64,000 nucleotides of DNA, taken from NCBI GenBank assembly GCA_021229015.1, contig CM037781.1, forward strand, positions 72,060,903 to 72,124,902. The letters run 5' to 3'. Made by a program: the position numbers and the translations under genes. The stretch is from Solen grandis (Eukaryota; Mollusca; Bivalvia; Adapedonta; Solenidae). Within the stretch, counting starts at the first letter, position 1, and the number at the start of each line of letters is the position of its first letter. This document shows, one piece after another, positions 34,525-49,300 of this stretch. Under the pieces are notes generated by a model. The model was not told where the DNA came from and searched no databases. It saw only the letters and a program-made list of their open reading frames with translations.

Positions 34525-37500
34525 ACATGGCTGCTAGCTCCAAGGAAAATGTGAACAGCAGTGTGTGCTATTATATGCAATCAAGTCGTTGGCCATGTTG
34601 TGTAGAGGTGTATATTCCATGGGCAGGAACAGGCATTTTTTGTTGTCATGGAAACGTGTCAAGAATGTCATGAGGATGACATCTTGTTACTCATCGACAG
34701 AGCAAGAATAATTGTGTGTAAAATTGTGTTTTTGATCTGTTTTTGAATTGCGTTATAAAGAAAAAAACTTTTGCATTCAAAATTCATAGTAAATATGTTA
34801 TCATGCATTTATTCGTATAGATAAAAAAAGGTATGGCCACGGTTATAGTGAACAGTGGGTGTATTGTTTACTGTTGATTCCATGTGGAAATGGACGGAGC
34901 TGGTTTGTTTGTCGTGTTAAGTATTTTTATGCATTTAAAACCTGTTTTTCTAGTCATTCTTTGTGGAGCGAGGAGAAAAACGTGCATGAGAAAATAATAC
35001 AAATATCGCCACTACATTATCATTTAGATTGTCGGATAAAACGTTCACTTACCATGATGTATATATTATATTAAGAAGTCCGACTAGACTGTGATTTTTA
35101 TTTTCCATAATGGACCTAATCATGCGAGATACAATATATATGTATAATATCCTTTGCTTTAAAAATTATCATCGTGTTATTATGTCATATAAATGTCTTG
35201 TGGTCCGTCATGTGATTTTTGCATATCACATTGTTGTCACATGACTAGCAACTTTTTTTTTCACAAAGGTACATCACATAGGATAATATTGCTATCTTCC
35301 ATGGTTTTATATAGTGTATTTATTGTACATTTTGAAAGAGTAGTCATATCCATTATGTAAAAATACAGCATGGTTCATTTTGACGCCTGTCAAATGACGA
35401 CAAGTGTCACATTATGTGGCATCGCATCATCTCTCTGAATTCCTTACGTATATATTATGTGACTTATACTAATAAGTATGTGAAAATATAGCATCACTTA
35501 AGTAAATTGGCATCATTTTGTTCCAGAACTTTACAATTTTAAAAATGATAATCATGTCTTAAGATCATGACTCACTTTAATTATATTTCCTCTTTTCCGA
35601 TACATTTCTTATCTTTCATTAATTCTGAGAATCTCTTGTGTTGTCATAGCAATCAAAATCTCCTGACATTTGAACATTTATTTCATGAAAAATGCAAAAA
35701 ATATCTTTTACTATATCGTTGATTTTGTTTCTATGAAGTATCATCTATGAAGTATCATATTGAATTTGTTAAAGTGTCTTTTACCTGTTTTATACATGTA
35801 TCCGAGTGGTTGATAAAAAGAAATCATATCATTCTTGTAGATTGTTTGGAATATGTTTTTTCGTATTATGTTGATGCTTTATTGTTCATGAAAAGATATT
35901 TGCAATATAGATATATTTGTGTCCTCTCAGATATAAACACAGTAAAGTCAGTCATCAGGGCTTTAGTGTTTTGGTATGGTTGCAAGAGTGCATTACAGTT
36001 TAAGAATGTTTGCAAGTGCAAATCTACATCCTGTCATTAGATACCAGCTACACTTTTACAAAATTACATCAGAAATTTAAGAAATATACAAGACATTTTG
36101 AAATTGTTTTGGAAAATTTCTTTGCCATTTTTTTCGTGTTCAAAATATATCTATCGTACCTAGTTGTATTTTTTGCAGATTATTTCACTTTTCTTATCTT
36201 GAAACACCTTTTTCGTTATATTTTATGTTTTCCTGGTTTTTAAAAAGAACAAGTATTTTGTAAGTGGCTAGGACTGATTCAGTTTATCAGTATTAATGTA
36301 AAACATATCATAGCAGTACTGCAGGACTGTATTTTGTCTAGAATCAAGTACATGTATATCCAGTTGCCAGGGAATGTTTTGCTCCATTACTGGGCTCTTT
36401 TCATGAAAATTTAAGAAAAAACAACAAAAAACATATAAGAATCTTTAAATAATTCAGAAACTCCCTGTAGAATACATTGACTTCATCCAGTTTTGGTCTA
36501 ATTTCAATTTATCGAAATATGTCATAGTTAATCCCATTTTGGAATATGTTTTTGTTATTAATTTCTTATGTACTGGCATTTATGACTTTTTTTTTTGTAA
36601 ATATGTTAAGACAATTTAAATTTGAAGATGGAAGACTATGGATGAAACGGATCTCAGATGATTGATCAAGATCTGGCTTGTCTAATTCATTAACTCTGCT
36701 TTAGCATATATTATCGTCATCTCCCATCTGAAAGTATAATTATGCAAGATGAAGAATGAAGATAGATTGTTTACATGTATTTTGTCACAGTGTGCTGTTA
36801 TCAATATATTTGTATATTTATGTTCCAAATGTAAAATGCAGTTTATGCATTTGTTCTGTTATTGTATTGAAGATACACCTTTTTATTGTACCATGAATAT
36901 ATTTAGTTGTTTTCATCATTGGCAGTGCCAAAGCTATTGTCCGTCTCCTGCTGAGCCGAGTTTAAGCCCCGCCCCTGGCTGTGCCTCAGTGGAGAGTTGG
37001 CCAATCAGGATGTAGAAAGTTCTGTATGTACACAAACCTTGATATTAGATTGTTCTCAAGGTACTAGAGACTACCCAGCCACTTCCTGGAGGTGGTTAGT
37101 GGGTGGGGTACTGGCTGACAGATATGGAGCCATATCGTGCAGGTGGATATATCAACTGTGACCATTTCATGTCTCTCATCCCTCATCTTACATGCCACAA
37201 ACTGTCTACAGACGGCACAATCTGTCTACAGACAGGTCGCCTTCTTACACCTACACTTGAATTTTTAACGTAAGACCGTCTCAGATTTTTTTTCAACCAC
37301 ATATTTTTAATTTATATTTCTATTTAAATAAAAATGAAAGAGACATTTCCAAAGGTCAATATTAATATGTTTAAAAGAAACCTATTCCTTTATTTTAATT
37401 AAATGCCTTAATGATGCAGTATGGGGAACTATTTTTATTGTGAAATACTTTGAAATTCGCAAAATTTCATTTATTTTAATTATTTCTCTCAGTAATCTGC

Positions 37501-38405
37501 TTTGTACAAATTTTAAATGAATAATATCTTATTTTTTTGAAAATTTTTAAATGATTTTAATTTTTAATAAATTCCTTTTTAGTTTTTACTGTTTGTTTCT
37601 TCCTTCAGAGTTACTCATTTTTAGGTTGATCTGACTCCTAGTAACTGTTCACAAACTTTGCATTAGTTTATCTGTTTTGGTTTTTACTGATAAAAAATTT
37701 AAGTAGTGACAACATAGCTCACATTGTAACGTCATAGTCCTGTCGATTTCCTCCATAACTCTGTTGTTTTTGGTCATGCAATATCACTTGATGTTTATAA
37801 TAGTTATATGTTAACATTTCTTAATATGAGGAAAATATCTTCTTTGTGTTCAAAATCCGATCACAAGTCATCCGTCATCTGATTATGTCTTGTCGTAACT
37901 TCAGTTATGTTTATTATTGTAATTTACTGCATTGATAGAGCTAGTCAACACCAATTAACATTTCCTTTTTTAACACTTTCATACGTGGGGGTATCTTGAA
38001 AGATTGCAACAACTTTATTCCATGTTTTTTTGCATCGGAAAGTTCTGTTTATTTCTTGGGGTATTTTATCTCATTTAGGTCAGACCATTTTTGTTCCATT
38101 GTCATTCCTGATCTCTACACTATCAAAGTGTTATTAAGTTCACAATGAAGGAAGATAGGAAGCTGTCACAGTAACTGGGACATGTATTATGTTTGATTTA
38201 TTTTTAATGGTGATCTATTATGCATTAGTTATAATAGTAAATAGACCTGAAGTTACACCTCATGCCATAACTAATCATTGACATCCATGTTTCATTTTGT
38301 ATCTCAATGAAAGATAATTAAAAAATGATATAAACATATGAAGGGAGTTGTTTTGTATTTTGTACCGTAACTCTAAACCCATTACTTACACACCTCACAG
38401 TTAAA

Positions 38406-38447
<42 letters not shown>

Positions 38448-38470
38448 AATTATACAACAAATATGGGGGT
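34525..38470. other. teneurin 3' flank, no further gene
   Basis: AT-rich sequence with no recognisable exon. A GC-rich island at about 36950-37012 has CCCCGCCCC and GGCCAATCAG, a GC box plus CCAAT box; it may be regulatory. An (AT)n tract lies at about 38408-38446. Confidence 0.45.
38408..38446. repeat. (AT)n microsatellite
   Basis: About 19 uninterrupted AT units. Confidence 0.9.
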
Positions 38471-38475
38471 ATTAA

Positions 38476-38709
38476 CCCTTTCCCTCATATAGACTCATTT
38501 TGACGCACTCAATAGGTACCACATAAAGCCTGATCTGCAGAAAACCACACTTAAACCTTACCAAATTTATTTACAAAATCCTCATTTCCAGACCACTGAG
38601 GAGCAGCGAACAGCATAAAACCTGATCAGCCTGCGTGTTACTCGCAGGCTGCTCTGGTTTTATGCTGTTCGCATAGGTCTTTTCATGGTTTCCTCTATGA
38701 GGGAAAGGG
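38476..38709 (-). mobile_element. TTAA-flanked MITE, full length, inverted copy
   Basis: Terminal inverted repeats CCCTTTCCCTCATA and TATGAGGGAAAGGG with TTAA on both sides (38472-38475 and 38710-38713). 234 bp, with an internal hairpin (CAGCATAAAACCTGATCAGC... GGTTTTATGCTG) and ATCAGGCTTTATGTGGTACC on the other strand. Oriented opposite to the copies after 55 kb. TTAA target plus CCC termini is the piggyBac superfamily signature; no transposase is encoded. Confidence 0.88.
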
Positions 38710-39245
38710 TTAACCCTATGTACCACCCAGAAGTTGTATTAACAACTTTGACCAGGGCTACTTCTCTTTGTAGAATTCGGTGCAGCTCTAAGAAATCCTG
38801 TTGTAACTCCGAAATACATAACAATTAAAATCATTGGAAGACAATTGGGCAGTGAGTAAGTCATATGAATTCTTGACTAGCATGATCAAAACCTAGTCAC
38901 CGACTCCGTGTCCTCTTTTAACCAAATTGGAAACTTACAAGTGCACCAGTTAACCTGATGTATATAGCAAGAAATGAAAGAAGATTGAATTTCAACCAAA
39001 CTTGATTTAGTGGCTTATTTTGATTTTGACCATAATCTTTTATAAACAAAGATTTTAGAATTTGGTTATCATCTTCTTTCAATGGTTATATAAAGATAAT
39101 GGGGCAAATGTAATACAAGAATATTTTGTCCATTTTTTATTTAATTACTTCAATAACCAATATATAACAATTCAATATTAAAAAAGTTTTTTATCATACC
39201 AGGTAGATTTGTAAACACACATGAAAAAGGTTAATCATCATTCAT

Positions 39246-39333
39246 ACTCAGAGATGAGACTTATACTGTACAACAAAGTCAACAATTATATATACTCAGA
39301 GATGAGACTTATACTGTACAACAAAGTCAACGA
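39246..39333. repeat. 39-bp direct repeat, two copies
   Basis: Two near-identical copies containing TACTCAGAGATGAGACTTAT and ACTGTACAACAAAGTCAAC, separated by about 9 bp. Confidence 0.8.
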
Positions 39334-40025
39334 TCATATATACTCAACTAGTCTGACCAAGTCCAGACCACTCATACAAAGGAGATTCTGAGTAAATCTC
39401 TGTCAAGTGATAGAGATTTAGAGTTTTAGTCATTGTAGATAGCATAGCAACTGGCAGGATATTGCTCAGCTGTTATTGAAACTTTTACAACTTGACTCCT
39501 GCACACAGCCTGGATCACTTTACCAATGCATATGTTTCATCATATAACAGAAAATACAATTAGTTTAGGTTTGCAAAGTTTGAAGAAATCCATTATGTCA
39601 CTAACCCCTTCCCCCTCAAACCACAACCAAAAAAAAAAAAAAAAAGAAGGAAGGAAAAAAATCATTGGTACTGGTCCTTTGAAACTGTCAAAAAAAATGT
39701 CATGATGTATGGTACTATGCTTATTCAAAAGAGACCTTTCTTTGACATTATGAAAGCCAGATTATCATTTTTAAACTAATTTACTATTTCCTTTTCATAG
39801 CAAAATCAACAACATATTCATTGAATTAAAGTCTCTATAACACCAACACCCACTATTGCCAATAACAAATTAATCATTTGACTTCTCTATATTAAATATT
39901 CAAACAAATCAATGATCATTCTTTTGATAACATGGCAGACAAAATAAGCAACAATGCAGTTGCAGGCTGATCACAGATGATTGGCCAATTAAAAAAACGA
40001 ATCAAGAAATTGAAAACATTTTTCA

Positions 40026-40031
40026 TTTAAT
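40026..40031 (-). terminator. possible LIAS polyadenylation signal
   Basis: ATTAAA on the minus strand, about 280 nt after the LIAS stop codon. A variant hexamer; weak evidence. Confidence 0.3.
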
Positions 40032-40308
40032 ACCTATCCAAAAACATTATGACACAAATAAGGGCAAAACATCAGATACAGAAAAATGAGGATATATTTC
40101 TGAGTTCATCAATCTCCATAATGCACTTATAAGAAATCCTGTCCTGAAACATTGGAGACATTCAGCTGTATCACGTGGCTAGAGCTTGGTAGGTCATCCT
40201 CTCATCAGGCCAACATTACGTGTAGCCAGAAGCAATCAGTTACCAGTTTAGACACAAACTGACCTCACATAACAAAACACACTCATACTGTCCATCTGTC
40301 CGCGCCAT

Positions 40309-40370
40309 CTAGCCTGAGGCGGCCTTCTTATCCTTCCTTTTCTCCACCAAATTCTTCAGGAAAAATTCAC
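40309..40370 (-). CDS. LIAS: LIAS exon 11 (C-terminus and stop)
   Basis: Acceptor GTTTTAG ends at 40371; stop TAG at 40311-40309. Encodes [20 protein letters not shown]. Confidence 0.94.
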
Positions 40371-43300
40371 CTAAAACATCAAAATGAGTGCCTTAACCTC
40401 TGTAGCAGAGCTCATACTTTTGTCAAATCCCAGATAAATCTGTTTTAATATAGCAAGATTACAAAAAATATAAGCCACTATATTGTATACAATTATGGAA
40501 GCACAGGTCTGCAAAACAGACCGGTATATTGACCTCAGATTAGTCTATAATTATCATACTGTATAAATCCATTTGTTTAGCAAATAGTCGTTGTTTTTTT
40601 GCTGGTGTCACTATTGTTGAGACAATGAAAGATAAACTTTGATAAGTCTAAAATGCTATTTTGTGTGTCTATAATTATGTCTTTTGTGAACATGACATAA
40701 TTGTGAAAATGAAGCATATACAAAGGGTTTATAATATGATTAATTGTAAGACAGTGGTAGGGTATAAACAAGGCCAGATGATCAGATTTGGAGGAAGGCC
40801 AGATCCCTCAATCCTGATACAGGTTTGAATAATACAAAATATCTCTACTTAAGATTTTTCATTACTCAAAATGTTAAAGGTCTTCAATTCCATTATATAT
40901 CAACCTAGAGAATAGTACATTTGTACATATGTGATTATTAGCCTGGTTTTCATTAGATTTGCTTCAATATCTTCAAAATTTCATTATGGAAGTGATATTA
41001 AACTTGAGATTTTTAAGTTAAGAAAATCTCATTTGAATATTGTGTAAAGCACACCAGGAATTTTTATTGTTATCAGGTTTTACATGACAAACAAATTGTG
41101 GATATTGATCGTCCATATGTCTACATGGAACAGTCTGGGGTTACCACACTACAGTGTACATACCAGCTTTATACGAGGATCTGACCAGCGGACCGCTGGC
41201 TGTGTACTTGAAGCCCAGCTTGTTTCCTACCTCCTCCCACATCTTGAACTTGTCCTTGTGAACATACTCCCTCACCTGAAATATGATCTCACATAGTAGA
41301 AACCATAACTATCACTACAGATGTTGATACCCACCTTGTCTTCATGTAATGTGAGTGTGGGACAGGACAGGACCTTATGGAATGTGATCCTGTGAAGTTG
41401 GGGTATAGCAATCCCTGTAGATAGTTAAAATGTGGGCACTGAGGACAGTAAAATACACACGACTCCAGGGCAAAAGTTTGCGAATACAAACCCCACATGT
41501 GTTTCTATCTAACCCTTCTCAAGCCTTAGTACTGATACAACCTATAAACTGGACCACAATGTAATTAAGGTCATTTTGCTGGACCACAATGTAATTATAT
41601 AACAACAGTAAACAAAACAAAAAAACTGAGGTTGAGTGTGCAGGAATGAATCTACACTGTTATGCCAATGTTGAACATACAAGTATTGCAAGAATAATTT
41701 TGACCAAATTTTACCAATAACTTGATAAATGTATTTAATTTCCTAGTTTTAGGAATCATGTAAAATTACAGTTTATTTCTAAATCGTCAAAAAAAACAAC
41801 ACAAAAAAAAAACAACAACACATAAGCTTAAATGATCCTAAAAACACTGTTTTGCTGAAAACTATTTACAATGTTGTTACTTGTAAATTGTAATAAAGTT
41901 TAAACATGATTATTTATCTATGACAGAAAAAGTCTGTGAAGATAAAACCTGCTTATGTCAATGTAAATCAATATTACTAGTAACATATGTCACACACAAA
42001 GAAATAATTATTGCAACAAAACTTACCAAAATGAAATCTTTACAGACTTGAACATCAAAACAAGGGACTACAAAGGTGAACCCTATGGAAACCTTTTCAT
42101 AAATCAGTCTTTTCACAGGGGCCAGATGGTATAAAACACTTTCCTTCAAATTATTTTCTTTAAAAAGGGAGATAACCTAAACCAAACTGCAGTGGTTACA
42201 TGCCCCTGTTGCAGTGTTGACATTAAATGTAATCAAGAGAAGGATGTTTATACATACCCGCAGCTGGCGCTTGGTTGGCTGGATGTACTGACCCAGTGTG
42301 ACACAGTCTACATCAATACGCCTCAGATCTACGGACCAGAAAACAACTTGTTAACACCTGCACAATCAAATACTCAACTCTTCACTTTGAATGTTGTTGT
42401 TGTTTTTGAGTTTACCATCCACATGACAGTGCTTCAGTCATATAACCATGTCCAGCTAAGTATCTGTGCAGGAAGAGCCCAAATGCACAAAGAACCAAGC
42501 TACTGAAAGTCAGCTCAGTGGCTTCCCCACATGACAATCCCGAGTAATCCAACCCCACTGTGGTGACTGTCAAGCTTCCACAAGCTGGCTAAACAAAAAG
42601 GAACCCAGTCAATGAAAAATCCATCTTTTGTCATTTTTACAATGTAAGGAGAAAATAAAATGCATCCCTCTCATTAAACTGCCAAAAAAACACTATATGT
42701 GGATATTGTTTGACCTAACAAGTATTGATATTTCTCTTCAAAACTCCTAAAATATCCTGCAATATAACTTGATGGTCCAAATATAACCCAAATATTTATA
42801 ATGGATCAAATGGAGAAGCTGATACCTTCTAGAACCCTGAGTACTTGGTCATCTGTCTCTCCCACCCCCAACATCACTGATGTCTTGGTCACCAGTTCTG
42901 GCATCACCTGTTTCACGTGCCGCAAGACACTGAGTGACTGGTCATAGTTGGCACGTGGATCTCGTACCAAACTGAAATGGTCAGAAGACCGTACAGTTCA
43001 GATGTAAAGATTTATTCAAACAAATGATATGTAACTAGAGGGTTTTTTCCTCATTTTTCTCAAGGCAAATAAGAAAAAATGCCAAAAAGCTATTTCTCTC
43101 ATATAGAAAACCATAAGTAATTTCAATTATCTAGCAGCTAAAAATCATTAATTACTGGAGTATCAATGAAATTGATTAAAACCCCTGATTACTTCACAAC
43201 TCTTGACTCAACAAAATAAGAAGATCTTTCTGAGGGTTGTGACTAATCGCGATCTTCAATCTAATCCAATGATTGATTTTTTGAGTTTATCATTGCTGAG

Positions 43301-46300
43301 ACATTATTTCAGTCATATAGCAACGTCCAGCTAATTACAGGTGGAGGAAGACCCCGAATGCACGGTGGCATCCAGGTAGAATCACCGACTTTCCACAAGC
43401 CAGCTGGAAGGCTTCCTCACATGAAGTTCCAAATGACCCTGCCGGGACTTGAACCCAATTGGTGAGGGGCTGAATGAGTGCTAAAGTCAACGACTTTACC
43501 CTCTCAGCCACAGAGACTCCCTAATCCAATAACTAACTGTTTTTGTCACATGATCATACCTTAGTATGAATTTCTAATACAATGGGATAGGACACAACAG
43601 TATGAGATGGGGCAATATTCCTATATAGCCCACATTTCCTTCTGGGAAGTGGTGATATGATAGCTTATGTCAAAACCGTAATAATAATAATGAATATAAT
43701 ACACCATGTTCTACCTACCCCTGCAGTTCCTTCACCGTCTCCACATTGTGAGCGTATACATCAAGCCCCGCCCTGGCCACCGCCTCCACACACTCCAGGT
43801 CCCCAGCAAAGTCAGGCGTCAAACACTCCACCAGTATGGCAGGGTTCCTAGACAAGAAGAGAGAGAGAATTTATAAAAAATAAGACCTACTTATATCTTG
43901 ATTTTCTTTGGGTTAAGGTATCTCCCTTTTGTAGGAGATAATGTTATCTCTATAATGTTGAATATTTGATTTCCTCCTCTGTGTGTTTGTCAATATTCTA
44001 AATACAAACAGCATGAAATAAATGAACTAATTGTACAAAAGTTCAACATATTTCATCTGTAGCTTCTGTCAATTATTCTAGCCCTCTGTCTAACACTAGA
44101 AACAATACACCTCTAAGTATACACTGAAGGGATTAGGTTCCACTTGCTATTTTTCCATATAAACATGTGTAACAATCCTCACCCCTTTTTTATTTCTCTC
44201 ACAGTCTGGGCAAAATGGCTTGCACCCCCATCTGGCAGGTCTGAAAACAAATCAAACAAGAACTATCACTGTAGATCATCAATAACCTTGCTACACTGCC
44301 CTAACTCCACAATTTGATAAATACATAGTCTGATAAACATTGTGTACATAGGGTATGCTGACTAAAATGACACTATGTAAATGGGACAAAACAACCAGGA
44401 GCAAAAGGATATGACCATGCATGTGATTCTTTTACAGCCCAGACTGAATTTGCAAAGTGTGGATTATAAGTAGTACCCAAGGTGAAATTTTAACAATAAA
44501 TACTTTATAATTTGAAATTAATATCCCTTTTATAAAGAACTACTATTAATGATATGTTTTAAAGGTCATTAAAGCAATAATCAAATCATATATATTGTAT
44601 GTTTTTTGTTTTGTTTCTAGTCCAATTCATGTCACTTACAGACTGTCAACATAATTGGGTAAAACTGACACTCATATGCATTTTTGACACTCATGCATTT
44701 TTGACACTCATGCATTTTTGACACTCATGCATTTTTGAAGTGACCATCGTCTTCTAGCTTCGAATTAAATAGCAATAACTGTCTTAATATTATTGGGATG
44801 GAAATTAGATTCTTCAAACAGAACTTGGCAATTTCAAAAAACTTTCTTGTTTTCCATAAAAGTCAGCTGAAATAGCACCCTAATTAATATAAATTATTTC
44901 ATCTCAACTTGCACAATTAGCACTAGACACATTCTGAGATTTATTGTAATATTTCTCAGAAACATTTCAAATAAATGACCATGTACTGTCTGGTTCTGGA
45001 ATGTAATTGATTTCTTCTTCATCCTTCACCTCATGAATATTCATGAACCAATTTATGACTTGATGAATAATAATTAACTGAACTTTAAATGGTATATGAA
45101 ACAATGGATTTTTTCTTTGCCATACAGAGAAGACCCTGATCAGACATCTCCTCACTGACCTTGAATTCCTCTATTTGCTAAGATGCCAAAACATATCTAT
45201 ATGAAGGCTGAAAACACTTCAGTGCAAATTACACATACTGCTAACACAATCATCTGCCTTTCAGACAGTATTCATGATTCAGTATTTATCTACCAATCAA
45301 GAAACTTCCTGTCCATTTAACTTACCATCTCTGTCCACCGATGTGAGGACCACATAGTCCAGCCCCCAGGCCACGATAGCCTTAGCTGTGTTGATGGGTT
45401 CCATAGGGTCGGGCTGACCTGGGGCTTTACCTGTCTTTACTGAGCAAAACTTACAGAACCTGGTGCAGGTGTCCCCAAGAATCTGCAACAAAAGTACTGA
45501 TGCTACTGTACTGACAGAACTCACCCTATTGATCTCATGTATCATGTGATTTCTCTTCTTTCTCATGTATCATGTGATTTCTCTTCTTTCTCATGTATCA
45601 AATGATTTCTTTTGTTTCTCATGTATCAAGTGATTTCCCTTGTTTTTCATGTATCAAGTGATCTCCCTTGTTTCTCATGTATCAAGTGACCTCCCTTGTT
45701 TCTCGTGTATCAAGTGATTTCCCTTGTTTTTCATGTATCAAGTGATTTCCCTTGTTTCTCATGTATCAAGTGACCTCCCTTGTTTCTCATGTATCAAGTT
45801 ATCTCCCTTGTTTCTCATGTATCAAGTGATTTCCCTTGTTTCTTATGTATCAACAATAAGAGAGCTTACTTGTCTGTAATGGGCTCATGATCTGGGTGTA
45901 CATTAATGAGTAAAGCACATTAAACCTCTGTTTACCCAGATTCAACCATTTTATTTGACTAGCAGTAGCTAGATGTTTTTTGTTAAGCGTCTACTGATGG
46001 GAGAGCTGCATACAGCAGGGATATATTACATAAATTTTGGACATGCAAGAAGGTTAAAAGTTAAGTACAATGATATCAGTTCTCTCCTTTGACTCTGGAT
46101 AACTTGGTTATGACCTTTGAATTTTAGAAATGGTACATTTTGACCTTTGAAAAGCAATGGGCAAGGGTCAAATTTACCTTGAAATAAGAGGGGAAAAAAT
46201 CCACAAACTCCTTAAAATATTGACCCTTGAGTTTCACTGACTATGGACAGCCCCGGATATAAAATAAATATATCAAAATGTTCAAGTATTACAATGATTT

Positions 46301-49300
46301 AAAACAAATGTCAGAGTGATGAATTGGAAACATGACTGTATACTTAAACATCTCAAAGTGTACAGAAAAAAACAACAGAAAAGTTATTTCAAATTAAAGT
46401 TCAAGAGCCAGTGGGTGTCAGTGTAGCTTCAGACTTACCATAATGGTGGCTGTAGCTGTGCTGTGTTCCCCGCCTCCCCAACACTCACCGATGTTAGGGC
46501 ATTTGGCTTCTTCACATACCTGCAAGTTTTGCACACTACCATAATTATATTATGAAGATATACAGAAATTAGGTACAGTAAGAATAAAAATTTTATACAG
46601 AAAGTAATTCAGGGTCACACAAATATTACTTATTTTGACTGATTAAATTTTCTTTTTTTTTTATTTTAATTTACATTTGGCACTGTGCAATAGGGTTTGT
46701 TATCATATTCCTAAATAAGATTAACTGGAAAAATATTAATGAAGAAAATATTTGACCAAATAAGAAAATTCATATTAAATGAAATTTTACAGGTACACTT
46801 AAAACTGGTGTTGAACTTGACTAATCAAACAAGCTTGTCTGCAAATATGTTTCTTGATATGAGATTTATCTTACTTTAAAAAAGGAAATGGCTTTAGAGT
46901 CTGCAACGAAAGAGTACATTTTGGAGTACATTTTGGTTTAGACTTAATTAATTTCACAAACTGGATAGAAAGCATCCTTGCTTGTATTTGTTTTGGTAGC
47001 AAAAGCATATCTCTTGCTATGGGAGAAAACTAGAGTACCTAGAGATCACCAAATATCCTTTTACGTACAATATTGGACTGGGCTGAATTGGTGTAAAGCC
47101 AGTGAGTGTACCACTACTCTTATCTGTTGGAATGCTGCCACACTGCAGTGTATCACACCAAGTCACATTATCCTGGCACCAAGCCAACTAGTCCTGGAAT
47201 TACCCTTATATGCTGAGCGCCAAGCAAGGGAGCTGTACCAGTACTATTTTTACAGAATTTGTTTGTCACAGTCAGGTATCGAACCCACAACCTACAGATT
47301 CAATGGCAGATGCACACAGCCACTGGAGCCAGTTTTCTCTATCTGGAAAACTAATACCTCCAAGGAAACTTTTCAACAGCAAGTGATCATTGGACTTTTT
47401 TCTACACATATTACTAAATCAACAACAACACTAATGGGATATACAAGAAAAGCAGATGATGATGAAATGACTTACTGTATGTAGCTTCAGCTCCCTGAGA
47501 TTCTCTTTGATTCTGTGATAATTTTTTCCAACTGGAATATTTGTTTTTAGCCATTGTGGGAGACGTTTTCTGAAAACAAATATTGCTGTAAAAAATCTCA
47601 TTAAATATCTATGAAGAGTTAGGAAGTCAAATCTGCTCATTCTGACAGGCTTGTTGGTAGAGTATAATTATAAACAAACCAGGGCTTGAAACCTCTTTCT
47701 CTGTCTCCCTATCTATCTCACTGAGGGCTTGCAAAGTGGATAGGTAGACCATATGGAAGATTGGTTTATGCCAACTATGTTATCAGCTTTAACTAAAACA
47801 TAAAAACTATACTTTGCAATTTCAAGCCAAATGACAGTGATACACAACTATAGAGATACAACATGAAAAGGCAATCAGAATAGGTCACTCTGAGCATGTT
47901 GTACTTGCTCAGCTCAGATATAATGTACAACACTCACCTCTCCCCTCTGTTCTGAACTATGCCCTCTCCTATTGTGTCACCTGACAGACTGGCCTTGATG
48001 AAGTCCTTCAGTTCAGGACCACCAGAGAAGTCAATCTTTTTGGGTTTCGAATCAGATGTAGCACATGTTCTTCTGGAGCCACACAGCTGACAGCTGGTGA
48101 TCTGAGGAGAAATTGGTATCACACCTAACAAAATGGCATCACAACTAACATATTGGTATCACAACATCCTATCCCAACAAACTGGTATCATACCTAAAAT
48201 ATTGGTATCATACCTAACCTATCAGTATCACAACATTCTATCCCAACAAATTGGTATCATACCTAGAATATTGGTATTATACCTAAAATATTGGTATCAT
48301 ACCTAACATATTGGTATCACAATATTCTATCCCAACAAATTGGTATCATACCTAAAATATTGGTATCCTACCAATCCTAACAAAAGGAAAAACTTAAGTA
48401 GTTGAAAAGAATCCATAAATTGCAATACCAGTACATTAAGTCAAGAGTTACCTATCTTAATTGTATGATACCCCTGTGATATAAAAGAAGTGAATCCGAA
48501 AAATATGCATGAAAGTAGCCTGCAAGTAAAACCTTTAATGAATTAAGTAAAAGGAAGGGGGGGGGGGGGGGACTGGACAATAATTTAAACTCATAACGGC
48601 CAAGAATTATCTAACCTGTTTTACAAGATGCATAAATTATTGAACTGTAGATAATATACATTTATCAGGGATTATGTTTCATTTGTGTAATGTTTACTCC
48701 GCCTATTGCGGTGGAGAAGATGCTTTACATTTTACAACCGTTCTACACTCTCCATCACTTCAATCGGAATCGATACCGATGATCTTTTTTAAAGACATTA
48801 TTTCTTGTTAGTGTTATTCTTTGAGTCAGTATTTTGCTATTAAATGACAGAAAAATGTAAACCTGTCAAACATAGACTTTATATCTATTACTGGATATTG
48901 GTAATTTCGCATTTATTTTGGTCCAATGAGATGGTTTATTGGAAACATTGCTTTGCCAATAGGTCCTGTTTCAGTACACAAATTTTGATGGGGAAAAAAT
49001 GCTGAAACTGGTGTTTTGCTCGACATTTTACTACAGATAAAGTAATTTTCGATGTAATAGCTTAGCTTATGCCTTGAATAAAATTCCGTCCCCTGATTAT
49101 GTTGTCTATGAAAAATTTTGTTCAACTGCATGTTACTGATGTTTGAGAAATAACCATGTTAAACAAAGAAATTATCTTGGATTTACATTTATAAATGATT
49201 ATAATCTACACAAACTCTTTCTTATGATTTATGTCTCTATCATATATTAAGAAAATAATGCATTAGGAAGGATATTTTTTCCTAAAAAATATGATTTCAG

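Noticed and set aside
45534..45855. CRISPR-like regular array
   Set aside because: Contiguous 28-bp units without spacers; minisatellite.
46978..47484. 168-codon plus-strand open frame
   Set aside because: It overlaps a SINE-like element and LIAS exon 3 on the opposite strand; no domain.
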